64,000 nucleotides of DNA. Source: Methanobacteriota archaeon. Lineage in GTDB: Archaea; Thermoplasmatota; Poseidoniia; Poseidoniales; Thalassarchaeaceae. Positions 9,520 to 19,965 of the stretch are shown in pieces (positions within the stretch are counted from its first letter, which is position 1; each line of letters begins with the position of its first letter). The stretch is from positions 121,991 to 185,990 of the forward strand of contig JABIGF010000002.1 in NCBI GenBank assembly GCA_018650285.1, read 5' to 3'. The translations under genes and the position numbers were made by a program. The notes beneath the pieces were generated by a model, which saw only the letters and a list, made by a program, of their open reading frames with translations, did not search any database and had not been told where the DNA came from.

Positions 9520-12500
9520 TCATTCTTCCTCAAGTGTAGATTCACTCTGAGTTAGAATCTCAGGAGGGGGCCCTGCCCCTTCTGGCCATTCATCAGGAGC
9601 CCATGGAGGTGGTGGTGGAACTTCATCATCTAAGTCATCCCAATCATCTTCTTCCTTTCTCGCCATGACCATTCCAACCATGATGGCAACTACAACAATT
9701 AATATCAATAATCCAATAGCTGCTGGTGAATTCAAATTTTGAAACAATATTTCACCTGCTGTTTGTTCTCTAACAAGACCGACCGGAACGCTCGTTAAAT
9801 TGGTCATATCATCATTTAATGCGATGTATAATTGTAAATCACCTGATGCCCACGCCTCAACATTGAAAGAAAACATAGCATGTTGCTGAGGTAGGAGAGT
9901 AAGGTTGGTTTCGTTTAATAGAACATAACGTCCAGTATCTCCATTGCCTTGCCAAGTCCAGAGTCCAACCTTTACTTGGCCCATGTCATTCCCTTCATTC
10001 ATTACTTTGCCATCAATGACAAATATTGATTCAACTGTTGGCTCATGAGGATTAACTAACAAATCAGAAACTACGGGCTGGAAGAAGATGACGCGTAATA
10101 GCGGCATCCTAGCATCACCTTCACTACCTACGCCAACAAGAGAGTTGCCTGCATAATCTGTACCTACCACCCAAACAACAAGGTCATCATCTGGTTTAAG
10201 AAGTGTTGAATCAATATCAAAATCAATACGTGATGAGTATGTCCAAAGGCCATCTGATTCGGTTGCCAAAGGTATCAATGAAACTCCATGCATGCCCAAT
10301 ATTTCCACGCCGTGTCTTCGAAAAGACCAGTGCATCTCAAGAGGTTGGTCATTCATTCCACCTGCTTCTTGCACCCGAACAGTCACCAATTGCTGCATCA
10401 TCTGATTCGAGTTTATTGTTGCTAGAGTATTGTCTGGAATATTAACTACAGGAGGAGTTGCATCAATCACGATATTAAGAACCAGATTACCAATGGGAAA
10501 GGTTTGAACACCGCCTGATATTGATGCGGTGACGGTTGCAGTTGGACGATTCCAACGCTGATTTGGAATTTCTGTACTACTTGTAAACGAATGATGGTTG
10601 GATAAAGGAATTTGCCAAATAGATGGTTCATTTTGATTATCATCCATATTAATATCTACCTGCCAATTGCCATCTAGTGTCACATTCATATTGTTTGCTG
10701 AATGGCGCAATTCTCCCGAGAAATTGAACCTATCATCTGGTTGAAGATAGAGTGTATTACCGATTAATCCACTGCCTGGGGGCGATAAATCGATAGCTTC
10801 GAACAAGACTAACTCTACTCGGCTATCTAATTTCCATGCGAGATGGGAAAGGGAATTGCTTCCAAGTTCAAGCAATTGCCCGTGTTCAGTAATTTTGATG
10901 CTAGGATGTTGCGATGAAGTATTCCAATCAACAGGTGCGCCCATACCGATTCTGAATCTAATTATCACCTCAAATGAACCCGCTGCCAATTCACTAATTA
11001 TCAAATCAACTGGCATTATGGGTGAGTTATCATGAACCCACATCTGTTCAGATAATGGGTCAATCCAAATATCTCCCTGCCAATCACCGGTTGCGAAATT
11101 AATTGAAATATTGTCTAATGATGATACACCATTATCATCGGTTACTTTGAATGAAAATTCATGAGTTATTCCAGCAAGAAGATTGGTGCCCCATCGGTCT
11201 AGTGTTATTGATGGAAGTGAAAGTGTAGTTGGCAAATCATCTTGTGTAACGAGAGTGGCCATGTCTTGATCTATCCCTGGGCCACCACCACCGATTACCG
11301 AATGCCCTGCAAGGTCTGTTCCAGTGACAAAGAGTGACACGATTCCAAGTTCCCCATTTGCAAACAAATCTAATGCTGGGAAATCAATTCTAACCGTCCC
11401 AATTACTTTCATAGGAGTTATTTCCCGCTGAATTGAATACTCTCCATCATCCGGCTTATTATTGCCATTGACATCATCTATTCCCTCTCTCCATGAATGG
11501 AGGAAGAGAGGCCCACCCAATGCTTCAATTTCACTGATTTCAATTGATATTGGAAGTGGTCGGTCTTCAGGCCAAACATTACCATTTGCTGGCCGTAACC
11601 CACTAGGGGTACTTGCCATCAATACACCAAGGAGAGGAGGATTAGGGTCTATGATGAGTGTTACCGGTGTTCTATCATCAGTCACATCATTAGCCCCAGT
11701 GAGAGAGACACCTGCTGGACCTGGCCTCAATATCCATGCAGTGAGATTAACTGAACCGCTAGTTGCAGTCAAAGTAACCGAAGCATTCCAAACACCATCT
11801 TGCCCACTAGTTGCTGCAACTTGATATGTTGATTCATCACCTTCTACTTGAATTGCAACGAAGAAGTCATCTCCCGAAGGACGGGAGTTTGAATCTTCAA
11901 AACGAACCGTACCTGAAACTTCTACTGTTGAGTTATCAGCGATTTCAAATGGATACAAAGGTGTACCTCGAGTTGAAAGAAGACGGTTGTTTTGACTTCT
12001 AACCTCCCATGAATCGATTTCCATGTCGTTTTCCACGGCATTTGAAGAAATGCCAATACGAACAACATTTGGTGGTAAATGCTCTCCATTAATTCCCCAT
12101 GAATCGGCAGAAATATCTATCCAATTGGTATCATCCCAAGCCCATTGGGTTTGAAGATGCCATTCAATCTCCCAACCATCTTCAATTGATGTAACAGATG
12201 AGGCGGCTGTATCAATAATCACTTGTCCGCCGCCGCCAACCTGACTGAATACTGCTGCACCTGAAAGGTCACTTACTGAGAATAATATTTGATCGCCAGT
12301 AGATGCTTCTATTGTCAAATTTGCAATACTCAAACCGCTTTGTGAGAATAAATGTGTGGTTTTTGTGGTAATGATTGTTGGCCTATCGGGCAACCATGTT
12401 TCAGGAACTGCTACAACTTCATTGAAAATTAAAGGCGAGTGGGTTACACCGCCCCATAATCTCACACCACCAGCATCGGCTGAAATTCGTACAGGAATAT

Positions 12501-15500
12501 CACGTATGCCATTTGCTGCCACCGTTGCATTCATTGTAGCGGCTATTATCGGCCCTAACCCTGTCAAATTATCTGTTAAAATATAATTGATACCGTAGAT
12601 ATGAACATCTGTTTGACCATTAGTATCTAACTGAATTGGCACTTGCTTCCAATCCCTATTATCGTTGAGCCAAGGCAGAGCAACTTGATTATTGATTGAT
12701 TGAATTACTGTTGAACTAAGTGGAACCATTGTCCCTAATCCATTTTGAATTGTTTGTTGATTCAACAGTGTGGTGCCGCCTATTGAAAAATTAACCACTA
12801 CTGACGGTTGATGGGTTTGAACGCCCACTAAGCCACCAGTTACTATCGCACCATCAGGAATGAGAAGGAAGGGGGAATTGCTACTATTCCACTGACTATC
12901 TGTTGTTGCACTACGATTATTGGTTGACATGAGAGAATCTTGCCAACCTAATTGACCACGCCCGTCGTTCCCTTCGAAGAATTGCCATTCAACAGAACCA
13001 TCATTACCAATATCGATTGAAAGATTTGTACCTGGTTGTAAAATACGCCCAGAAATTTTGAATGAATTCAACCATCCTCCCGGTTGTATATCTATCAATA
13101 CTCTGTAGGCAGTTAGTGGGGTTGTTCTTTGAACTGTTTTATTGCCTAGTGCACCATTATTGAAAGGTGACCCTCTTTGGTCAAGGAGTGTTATCAATAC
13201 TCCAGAACCAACACCTGATAATTCAAAAATCTGCAACGGATTATTCCCATAGATAAGTGGCCCAGTAATTGACTGAGTAGTCAACTCAGGATTTGTCAAA
13301 TTACCAGATGTTTTGTTTACATTTAATAATGGAGAAATGATCCATCCATTGGTTGTATCTCTAGCTGAAAAGATATTGACTGCACCGACATACAAGGCGT
13401 GAACCTTGGGTGTTAATTCGGGTACGTTTGTCCCAATATCTAATCTAATCCTTACTTTTTCTCCAAAAATGCCTACAGTTGGAATCACTGGAAAACTAAT
13501 ATTTTCCATGCCTAATACAACTGTGCCATCCTCATGTAACAACGTACATCGTACCCAGGTCCCGTTAGGGACTGTTGCATCAACATCAATTGTGCCCAAA
13601 CCATTTCTATTGGTATTGATTGGTTCCGATGTCCAACTTCCCTGCTCTTCAAACCAATCAACATAAAGTCCAACATTATCAAGATACCATCCATCAGATT
13701 CTACAAGTGGGTCAGTAAAAAATGAAAAACGCAAACGTATTGTTTGGCCACCAAATTGACTTACATCAACCTGTTTATTGACCCACGACTTGTTCACTTG
13801 TGCACTACTTGAACCATGACATGTTGGCTTGGAATTACTACCATCCATGGCCCATAAATTGTAAATGTCAGATTGCACATTCAACATCTGTTTTGTATCA
13901 TAAAAGTCTGGCTCATTTTGACCATATGGTACCCAAGTACGACCGTCGTCTGATGAGACATAGAGAACCCCTCCATCCCAACCCGTTTCTGCACAAATAA
14001 ACTGGTCAAATGAAATGCGGGCATGGCTGCCTGCTGGGATCGCCAAGTCTGAAGATGTCAAATGTGTCCAAGTATTTGGCTGATATAAATCTGAAAATTC
14101 AATGCCGGCATAATATGAACCAGAACTTGGAGCATCTGGACCCACCACCCATGTAGAGTTATGAGCGCGGAATTCCCACCCTGCACCTCTTTCTGTCTCA
14201 ATACCCCACCCCTCTGGAAGCAAAGGTGAATTTTCAAAAGAATCGGCTTGGTATGTTGCTCCGTTTACTCCATGTGTACTCAAATGCTGCCATTCATCAA
14301 TACCAATACCGATGTTGTTATGTGTTGCATTTCCATCATTAATATTAGTAAAATTAAGCGCTAGATGTGTACTTTGGTTTCCTGTTGTACCTGATGATAT
14401 CCTTACATCATCAATGAACAAACCTTCAGGTGGGTCAAAAGAAAGTCCGCCAAAACCAGAACCGGGGAAATTATCGGTTTCTAAGTATACTCGAAAGTAG
14501 ACGGTCGAATTACCTGCAAGTGATTGTGGAAGTGGGTGTGACAAATGTTTCCAACCTCGTGAATCATCAACATACATCTGTCCGCCAATCAGGACACCAA
14601 ACCCAGGCATGTCGGCTGAAAATGCATTCCAAGTAAAACTGGACAGACTCCATTCCCAACGGAAGTTGTCGTAGATGTCACCTTCCATATCAAAATCTAC
14701 AGCATAATCAAGCATTATTGGACCACTAGCATTTGATAGATTAACTTCAAATTGGAGAAATGATTCTGCACCATCGGCATAGTAACTTGATAAATTACCG
14801 TGAAACCAAGCGCCAAGATCATCACCTGAATTAGTCAAATTCACATTATCAACAAACCATCCCGGTCTCTGAACTGTGGAATTAATATCTGTCCAAGCAA
14901 CAAAACGGAAACGTACTGAACTTGCATTAGCAATTCCTGGTTGATTATCAAGGGGGAAAATTGCTGATTGCCACCCGGTTGCATTTGGTGATGCCCAAAC
15001 TTCAAAATTTGGACCGCCGCTACCGTTTGGAGAAGGGGCAGCAGAATTGATTCTGTTGTTGTAACCACCTTCAGGAGTTATGTATCGCCAACTAGAACCT
15101 CCATCAAGACTAATCTCGACCCAAGCGCCATCTGCATCACCATTACTTGCGCTTGGCGTATACATATGCTGCCAGTGTGAAAATGTTAAATTAAAATCAT
15201 TGATAACTGTAGGAACATAAAAATCAGGAGATTCCATCCAAGTGTGGACACCATTTGGAAGAGCTTGGTCTGCTCTAGTTGCTACAATATAACGGCCAGT
15301 CACTCCACCAATTGGGATTAGACCGCCACTTGATTCCCTCCCTGAACCATTTATTGCCCCAGGGATTCCAAGCATGTCACTAACTTCCCATATGCCGGGT
15401 GTGCCTCCATAATTCCAATTTTGCAGAGTTCTAGTCAACGTTTCAAAATCATTGATTCTGCCAACAGAATGGTTAGCATCAAGACTCAATGCACCATCAA

Positions 15501-15813
15501 AGAAATTTGCAGTAGTTGAATTCCACAATCCCCAACTAAAGTTGAGTTTACCATTTGCGTCTTCGACCCATTCAACACCAGTCCCCTGGTCCAACATCCC
15601 ATCTTCGCTTACCTCAACCCATGCATCAAGCACTTCTTCTCCATCTGGTAATGAAAAAGCGGTATGAGTCACATCCCCTCCTGTTATTGGAAAGATTACT
15701 TTGGCTGGGCCGGCCCAACTTGATTGATTTGCTGACACCAATGTCACAAGAGGTGTGAACAGGAGCAATAAAACAAGCAAACTAGCAAGTTTTGCGTCTG
15801 AATTCCTCAACAT
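9520..15813 (-). CDS. Giant secreted surface protein with single C-terminal membrane anchor
   Basis: 2097 residues. The N-terminal signal peptide (LASLLVLLLLFTPLVTLVSA) is followed by an entirely extracellular-looking chain rich in Asn, Ser, Thr, Gly and Trp with many N-glycosylation sequons. Three jelly-roll or MAM-like modules within residues about 150-740 each end with a phrase of the form GWFVDNVNL, GLFIDDVRI or GWYLDNVGL. Later parts contain Ig/CARDB-like beta-sandwich repeats, and a segment GNNKPDDGEY ... GTDLAGHSVIGGGGPGID that recurs in the 1451-residue protein at the other end of the window. One TM helix lies near residues 2030-2050, followed by a short acidic and proline-rich tail (DDWDDLDDEVPPPPPW). 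Likely an adhesin or polymer-binding surface protein; no catalytic motif was recognised. Confidence 0.88.
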   Translation of the reverse strand: MLRNSDAKLASLLVLLLLFTPLVTLVSANQSSWAGPAKVIFPITGGDVTHTAFSLPDGEEVLDAWVEVSEDGMLDQGTGVEWVEDANGKLNFSWGLWNSTTANFFDGALSLDANHSVGRINDFETLTRTLQNWNYGGTPGIWEVSDMLGIPGAINGSGRESSGGLIPIGGVTGRYIVATRADQALPNGVHTWMESPDFYVPTVINDFNLTFSHWQHMYTPSASNGDADGAWVEISLDGGSSWRYITPEGGYNNRINSAAPSPNGSGGPNFEVWASPNATGWQSAIFPLDNQPGIANASSVRFRFVAWTDINSTVQRPGWFVDNVNLTNSGDDLGAWFHGNLSSYYADGAESFLQFEVNLSNASGPIMLDYAVDFDMEGDIYDNFRWEWSLSSFTWNAFSADMPGFGVLIGGQMYVDDSRGWKHLSHPLPQSLAGNSTVYFRVYLETDNFPGSGFGGLSFDPPEGLFIDDVRISSGTTGNQSTHLALNFTNINDGNATHNNIGIGIDEWQHLSTHGVNGATYQADSFENSPLLPEGWGIETERGAGWEFRAHNSTWVVGPDAPSSGSYYAGIEFSDLYQPNTWTHLTSSDLAIPAGSHARISFDQFICAETGWDGGVLYVSSDDGRTWVPYGQNEPDFYDTKQMLNVQSDIYNLWAMDGSNSKPTCHGSSSAQVNKSWVNKQVDVSQFGGQTIRLRFSFFTDPLVESDGWYLDNVGLYVDWFEEQGSWTSEPINTNRNGLGTIDVDATVPNGTWVRCTLLHEDGTVVLGMENISFPVIPTVGIFGEKVRIRLDIGTNVPELTPKVHALYVGAVNIFSARDTTNGWIISPLLNVNKTSGNLTNPELTTQSITGPLIYGNNPLQIFELSGVGSGVLITLLDQRGSPFNNGALGNKTVQRTTPLTAYRVLIDIQPGGWLNSFKISGRILQPGTNLSIDIGNDGSVEWQFFEGNDGRGQLGWQDSLMSTNNRSATTDSQWNSSNSPFLLIPDGAIVTGGLVGVQTHQPSVVVNFSIGGTTLLNQQTIQNGLGTMVPLSSTVIQSINNQVALPWLNDNRDWKQVPIQLDTNGQTDVHIYGINYILTDNLTGLGPIIAATMNATVAANGIRDIPVRISADAGGVRLWGGVTHSPLIFNEVVAVPETWLPDRPTIITTKTTHLFSQSGLSIANLTIEASTGDQILFSVSDLSGAAVFSQVGGGGQVIIDTAASSVTSIEDGWEIEWHLQTQWAWDDTNWIDISADSWGINGEHLPPNVVRIGISSNAVENDMEIDSWEVRSQNNRLLSTRGTPLYPFEIADNSTVEVSGTVRFEDSNSRPSGDDFFVAIQVEGDESTYQVAATSGQDGVWNASVTLTATSGSVNLTAWILRPGPAGVSLTGANDVTDDRTPVTLIIDPNPPLLGVLMASTPSGLRPANGNVWPEDRPLPISIEISEIEALGGPLFLHSWREGIDDVNGNNKPDDGEYSIQREITPMKVIGTVRIDFPALDLFANGELGIVSLFVTGTDLAGHSVIGGGGPGIDQDMATLVTQDDLPTTLSLPSITLDRWGTNLLAGITHEFSFKVTDDNGVSSLDNISINFATGDWQGDIWIDPLSEQMWVHDNSPIMPVDLIISELAAGSFEVIIRFRIGMGAPVDWNTSSQHPSIKITEHGQLLELGSNSLSHLAWKLDSRVELVLFEAIDLSPPGSGLIGNTLYLQPDDRFNFSGELRHSANNMNVTLDGNWQVDINMDDNQNEPSIWQIPLSNHHSFTSSTEIPNQRWNRPTATVTASISGGVQTFPIGNLVLNIVIDATPPVVNIPDNTLATINSNQMMQQLVTVRVQEAGGMNDQPLEMHWSFRRHGVEILGMHGVSLIPLATESDGLWTYSSRIDFDIDSTLLKPDDDLVVWVVGTDYAGNSLVGVGSEGDARMPLLRVIFFQPVVSDLLVNPHEPTVESIFVIDGKVMNEGNDMGQVKVGLWTWQGNGDTGRYVLLNETNLTLLPQQHAMFSFNVEAWASGDLQLYIALNDDMTNLTSVPVGLVREQTAGEILFQNLNSPAAIGLLILIVVVAIMVGMVMARKEEDDWDDLDDEVPPPPPWAPDEWPEGAGPPPEILTQSESTLEEE

Positions 15814-15955
15814 GGCTCCGCCTCAGCACATTTCTGGGTATGTTCACTTCGTTTGAACTCTCTCCAAATATGGGCACCGTAGGTGAATTACTGATTAGAT
15901 ATGACTGAAGCATTCTTAGGGTGCCTTCTGACAGGAAAGAATCGGGCGGTCTGAA

Positions 15956-16903
15956 ATGAGCGAGGAAGGGGCAAGAATTACTCAGGTGAGTGCCGCCCAT
16001 TTGCAAGCAATTGAGAACCAATTATTCAGTTTGGTTCGACAGCAAGCAAAACGAAATCACCCTATTGAGTTGCCGCGCTCTGACTTTTGGACTCAAGTTG
16101 CAACCCTTCTTGCCAACATTGACATTGAATTAGCCGAAGTAGGAAAATCCGAAGGCTGGAGTGTCAAAGCACAAAATCTCAGCCGACGTCAAAGTAATGT
16201 CAGAAAAGCAGTGGCTGATTTAACCCAACACAGGCTGACTGCTTTTGTTAGGCATGCATCAACAAATAACCTCGCAACTGCACCTTATGGTGATGCATTA
16301 GGTGATTCAAAAAGTGCATTATCTCCACTTGATTGGCAACGTCATGATGCCTCGGAGAGAGCATTCTACGAAGGCTTGAATGAACTTATTGACAAATACA
16401 AACATCATGTATCCTGGAATGTTTTGCAACAGGGCTTGATTGGCGATGCTGAAACAACTCCAATTGTTGAAAGAGGGACTGTTCAACTCGACTCATTTGT
16501 TAAGGATGAAGGAGGGATTACTGGGCAAGGGCCACCAAAAGTGATTGTCAAAGAGGTTGAACCAATCCCTTACAACGACCCTGACGAGGATGAAGAGATG
16601 CGAATTGCTAGAATGAGTGCTTATCCCACCTCTGGGATGGTCAAACCTGACATTTTTTCTTCTAGCACAGAAACAAAAACGGAAGCGCCTGTTGAAGAAG
16701 AGAAGGTTGCTGACGACAACAATACTGAAGAGAATGATTCAACAGGAATGATTCGAATAAAAATGCTACAAGATTTACCTGCACCAATTATTGATGCAAA
16801 TGGCAATGAGTTAGAATTGATGGCTGGCGATGTTGAATTTTGCGATGCTGACTTTGCTGCTGGTTTGATTGCAGCAGGGCTAGCTACTGATGCAACAATC
16901 TGA
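15956..16903 (+). CDS. GINS-like DNA replication protein (Gins15/51 type)
   Basis: 315 residues. The alpha-helical N-terminal half (about 1-160) and a long acidic linker precede a C-terminal domain of about 50 residues, MIRIKMLQDLPAPIIDANGNEL followed by LMAGDVEFCDADFAAGLIAAGLA. This matches the small B domain of archaeal Gins51/15: a hydrophobic strand, a D-x-P, a G-D-V turn, then a helix ending in xGLA. GINS is part of the CMG replicative helicase. The protein is longer than the usual archaeal Gins51 because of the linker. It is convergent with uS10. The assignment rests mainly on the C-terminal domain. Confidence 0.7.
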   Translation: MSEEGARITQVSAAHLQAIENQLFSLVRQQAKRNHPIELPRSDFWTQVATLLANIDIELAEVGKSEGWSVKAQNLSRRQSNVRKAVADLTQHRLTAFVRHASTNNLATAPYGDALGDSKSALSPLDWQRHDASERAFYEGLNELIDKYKHHVSWNVLQQGLIGDAETTPIVERGTVQLDSFVKDEGGITGQGPPKVIVKEVEPIPYNDPDEDEEMRIARMSAYPTSGMVKPDIFSSSTETKTEAPVEEEKVADDNNTEENDSTGMIRIKMLQDLPAPIIDANGNELELMAGDVEFCDADFAAGLIAAGLATDATI

Positions 16904-16919
16904 ATCTTAAGAAAAGAAA

Positions 16920-17252
16920 TCAGTTAACATTTCGCAAAGTAATCTCAATGGTTACTGTATCTGGAATATCCAAACCATGAACCACACGTGCAAGAACAGC
17001 CTCATCTTTTGCTGAGTTAATTTCTAACTCAATCAGACGCTTGTGAACTCGCATCTCCCAATGATCCCATGTTTCGCAACCTTCACCATCAGGCGCCTTA
17101 CGTGTTGGAACAACTAAACGACGAGTCGGTAGAGGAATTGGACCTCTCATTGCAACTCCAGTCTGTTCTGAAATTTGCTTGATTCCATCGCATAAATTGT
17201 CAACATGCTCATGATTGAGCCCAGTGACTTTGATTGCTGTGATACTTGCCAT
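16920..17252 (-). CDS. rpsJ: Ribosomal protein uS10
   Basis: 110 residues from the ATG at 17252 (MASITAIKVTGL); an in-frame extension to 17288 is unlikely to be translated. Signature regions are GPIPLPTRRLVVPTRKAPDG, the HWEMRVHKRLIEL helix, and the C-terminal strand GLDIPDTVTIEITL. It is a small-subunit head protein. The gene begins 46 bases after the EF-1alpha stop on the same strand, the order common in archaea, which suggests co-transcription. Confidence 0.96.
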   Translation of the reverse strand: MASITAIKVTGLNHEHVDNLCDGIKQISEQTGVAMRGPIPLPTRRLVVPTRKAPDGEGCETWDHWEMRVHKRLIELEINSAKDEAVLARVVHGLDIPDTVTIEITLRNVN

Positions 17253-17298
17253 GGAGTTCACCCGTGAGATTCTCTCAGCGTTCTCCAATATTCAGTAA

Positions 17299-18588
17299 TC
17301 ACTTCTTCTCAATCTTCATGCAAACGCCAGCAGCCACGGTCTTACCCATGTCACGAATAGCGAAGCGGGACAATTCAGGGAATACAGATGCTTCCTCGAT
17401 TGCCATTGGCTTGGTTGGTGCGAATCGTACTAGACATGCATCGCCAGTTACTAAGAAGTCTGGGTTTGCTGTCTTCTGACCCTTGCTAGTCTTCTCAAGT
17501 AGTTCAGCGAAGCGAACAGCCACTTGTGCAGTGTGAGCGTGGAACACTGGAGTGTATCCTGCGCCAATTGCCTTAGGGATGTCCATCAACTGAATTTGAC
17601 CAACGAAGGTTTCGTCGTGGCGGACGTACATTGGAGGGTTGTCAGTGTATCCTGCAACGTCACCACGGCGGATGTCAGTTGCTGAAAGTCCACGAACGTT
17701 GAATCCAACGTTGTCACCAGGTTGTGCCTTCTCGACAACAGTGTGGTGCATCTCAATTGACTTCACTTCAGCACTCTTCTCTGAAGGGTTGAACTGAACT
17801 GTCTTTCCAGCGTTTAGGGTACCAGTCTCAATCTTACCGACTGGAACTGTTCCAATTCCACCAATCTTGTAAACGTCTTGAATTGGCAAACGTAGTGGTT
17901 TGTCGATTGGCTTTGGTGGCAACTGTACTGCATCGATTGCTTCGAACAGAGTAGGTCCGCTGTACCATGGAGTGTTAGCACTCTTGTTGTAAATATTGTC
18001 TCCTTCAATAGCACTGCATGGGATGAAAGGTATGCCGTCAGGCTTGAAACCTGCCATGCGTAGTAGGTTTGAAACTTCTTCAACTACACTGTTGTACTTG
18101 TCTTGTGACCATGATACACCAGAGATATCCATCTTGTTAACGTTGACAATAAGTTCCTTGACACCAAGAACCTTAGCTAGGAAAGCGTGTTCCTTGGTCT
18201 GTGCGTTGACACCATCGTTTGCTGCAACATTCAGAACTGCTGCATCTGCTTGGCTAGTACCGGTAATCATGTTCTTGACGAAATCACGGTGACCAGGTGC
18301 ATCAATGACTGTGAAGTAATAGTTAGGTGTGAAGAATTCTTTGTGTGCAACGTCAATGGTGATACCACGTTCGCGCTCTTCCTTCAATCCATCCATAACG
18401 TAAGCGAAACCGAATCCCGCCTTTCCACGCTCTGCTGCTTCCTTCTCGAACTTCTCAATAACGTGAGGCTCGATGTGCCCGCTGTCTAGCATCAAACGAC
18501 CTACTGTGGTCGATTTTCCGTGGTCAACGTGACCTACGAAAACGATGTTCAGGGGATCCTTGCTCTTATCTTCCCATTGTGAACCCAT
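17299..18588 (-). CDS. tuf: Translation elongation factor EF-1alpha (aEF1A)
   Basis: 429 residues from the ATG at 18588, the usual archaeal length; the frame extends to 18669 but that N-terminus is not conserved. GTPase motifs are visible: G1 GHVDHGKST, the switch DAPGHRDFVKNM, and the NKMD specificity motif. Domains 2 and 3 contain VYKIGGIGTVPVGKIETG and the C-terminal FAIRDMGKTVAAGVC. It delivers aminoacyl-tRNA to the ribosome. It heads a transcription unit with uS10; a TATA box lies about 115 bases upstream, at the end of the preceding gene. Confidence 0.98.
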   Translation of the reverse strand: MGSQWEDKSKDPLNIVFVGHVDHGKSTTVGRLMLDSGHIEPHVIEKFEKEAAERGKAGFGFAYVMDGLKEERERGITIDVAHKEFFTPNYYFTVIDAPGHRDFVKNMITGTSQADAAVLNVAANDGVNAQTKEHAFLAKVLGVKELIVNVNKMDISGVSWSQDKYNSVVEEVSNLLRMAGFKPDGIPFIPCSAIEGDNIYNKSANTPWYSGPTLFEAIDAVQLPPKPIDKPLRLPIQDVYKIGGIGTVPVGKIETGTLNAGKTVQFNPSEKSAEVKSIEMHHTVVEKAQPGDNVGFNVRGLSATDIRRGDVAGYTDNPPMYVRHDETFVGQIQLMDIPKAIGAGYTPVFHAHTAQVAVRFAELLEKTSKGQKTANPDFLVTGDACLVRFAPTKPMAIEEASVFPELSRFAIRDMGKTVAAGVCMKIEKK

Positions 18589-18701
18589 GGTATATACACT
18601 CCTTTGAGTGACCCGCCGACAGACCCCCCCTATTTGAACCACTCGCAAATTAACAGTTCTTTGAACCATCCCTTAAACGGGCAACTGAGACCCGAAATGA
18701 C

Positions 18702-18710
18702 CTATTTATA
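18702..18710 (-). promoter_or_regulatory. Probable TATA box for EF-1alpha/uS10
   Basis: On the minus strand the sequence reads GTATAAATAG across these positions, a near-ideal archaeal TATA element. Its last three bases are the TAG stop of the upstream PKD lipoprotein (..K-Y-K-stop). Transcription would start about 25 bases downstream and leave a leader of roughly 90 bases before the EF-1alpha ATG. Inferred from sequence only. Confidence 0.55.
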
Positions 18711-19868
18711 CTTGAGGATTATTTGGATTTCCAGAATTTCCGCATTATGCTGCTTAGTGTTGAATACTTGAACTGTCCAAGTTCCATCCAAGAAATTACG
18801 GAAATCACCAGTGCTAGAAGTCGTAGTCAAACAGTAATTATCGTCAGAATTACAATTTGAGTCGGTTTGTTGTTCATCAGAATTAGCGCTACTATTGCGC
18901 ACCTCTTCATCGGTATCGTTGAATAAATAGATGTCCATTCTGTTGTTTTGCTCACAAGCTTGCCCACAACCCATCCCTGGGTCTTTCTTAGGATAGACAA
19001 TTCTTGCCTTGAATTGATTTAATTTGTGAGAATTCTCAAAATCGTAAATAAATGGAACAGTGAAATCTTCTCGAGGATTGTCTGCAGTATTATTACGGCC
19101 AATCTCGATGTCACTCCATTTCGCTCGAGCGTTTACATACACCCATGTTTCTTCTGTTGCAGTCATTCCTTGGTCATCTGTGACTGTTAATTTTACCTTC
19201 CATTCTCCAGGCGGGGTGTCCCATGAATATGTTTCACCATCAGCATCTTCATCATTGGCCTTGTCACCATCACCGTCACTGTCAATGTTAATGTTCAAAT
19301 CCCACTTCCATGAAACTAACCAAGATTCTACACTACCTGCTTCACTTTCTGATGCATCAAGAGTTACTGTTGTTGATGGGTCCCAATCTCTTTCCCCTTC
19401 ATCCATTGCATCGTCACAAATCCAAATAAGGATGTAAGTTCCTGATGCTGATGCTGCTTCATCATCACAATCATCATCCTTTGATGTTGCGATTTCAGGA
19501 ATCGGTTCAGAGGCATCTTCGGGGAATATTTTCAACGTCTGTGTCTCTTGTGTTTCAAACTCTCCATCTGAAACTGATAATGTGACAACATAGTCACCCT
19601 GTGAACTGTATGAATGAGATGGTTTGTCTTCGGTAGCTGTGTTCGTATCTCCAAAATTCCAAGAGTAGGTTAGAGTGTCACCATCGGCATCTGATGAGGC
19701 AGATGCATCAAATTCGATTTGCATCCCTACTTTTAATGTGCCCGTAGTTACACTAAATGTTGCATTTGGGGCTGAGTTTGAACCAAATGATTCCAAACAA
19801 CCTGGCAAAATCGTTGCCCCAACAAGCACGAAAATGAGAGCAAACGAGGCCACCGAGTATCTCTTCAT
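18702..19868 (-). CDS. PKD-domain lipoprotein with P-domain-like C-terminus
   Basis: 388 residues. Signal peptide with lipobox LPGC, acylated Cys24. Residues about 35-117 are a canonical PKD domain (SSDADGDTLTYSWNFGDTN ... YVVTLSVSDGEF). A second PKD-like domain covers about 155-245 (TVTLDASESEAG ... VKLTVTDDQGMT) with a DSDGDGDKANDED acidic loop. The C-terminal 130 residues end in FLDGTWTVQVFNTKQHNAEILE, resembling the proprotein-convertase P domain. The protein is probably on the outer face of the membrane and non-enzymatic. Its stop codon forms part of the EF-1alpha TATA box. Confidence 0.82.
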   Translation of the reverse strand: MKRYSVASFALIFVLVGATILPGCLESFGSNSAPNATFSVTTGTLKVGMQIEFDASASSDADGDTLTYSWNFGDTNTATEDKPSHSYSSQGDYVVTLSVSDGEFETQETQTLKIFPEDASEPIPEIATSKDDDCDDEAASASGTYILIWICDDAMDEGERDWDPSTTVTLDASESEAGSVESWLVSWKWDLNINIDSDGDGDKANDEDADGETYSWDTPPGEWKVKLTVTDDQGMTATEETWVYVNARAKWSDIEIGRNNTADNPREDFTVPFIYDFENSHKLNQFKARIVYPKKDPGMGCGQACEQNNRMDIYLFNDTDEEVRNSSANSDEQQTDSNCNSDDNYCLTTTSSTGDFRNFLDGTWTVQVFNTKQHNAEILEIQIILKYK

Positions 19869-19965
19869 CGTCTTTCACCACACAGTGATGTGCAATGAAC
19901 CATTCGCTATTAGGGATAGTTCATGAAGCATTTTCATGCTCAATAATAATTTCTCGCTGAGGTAA

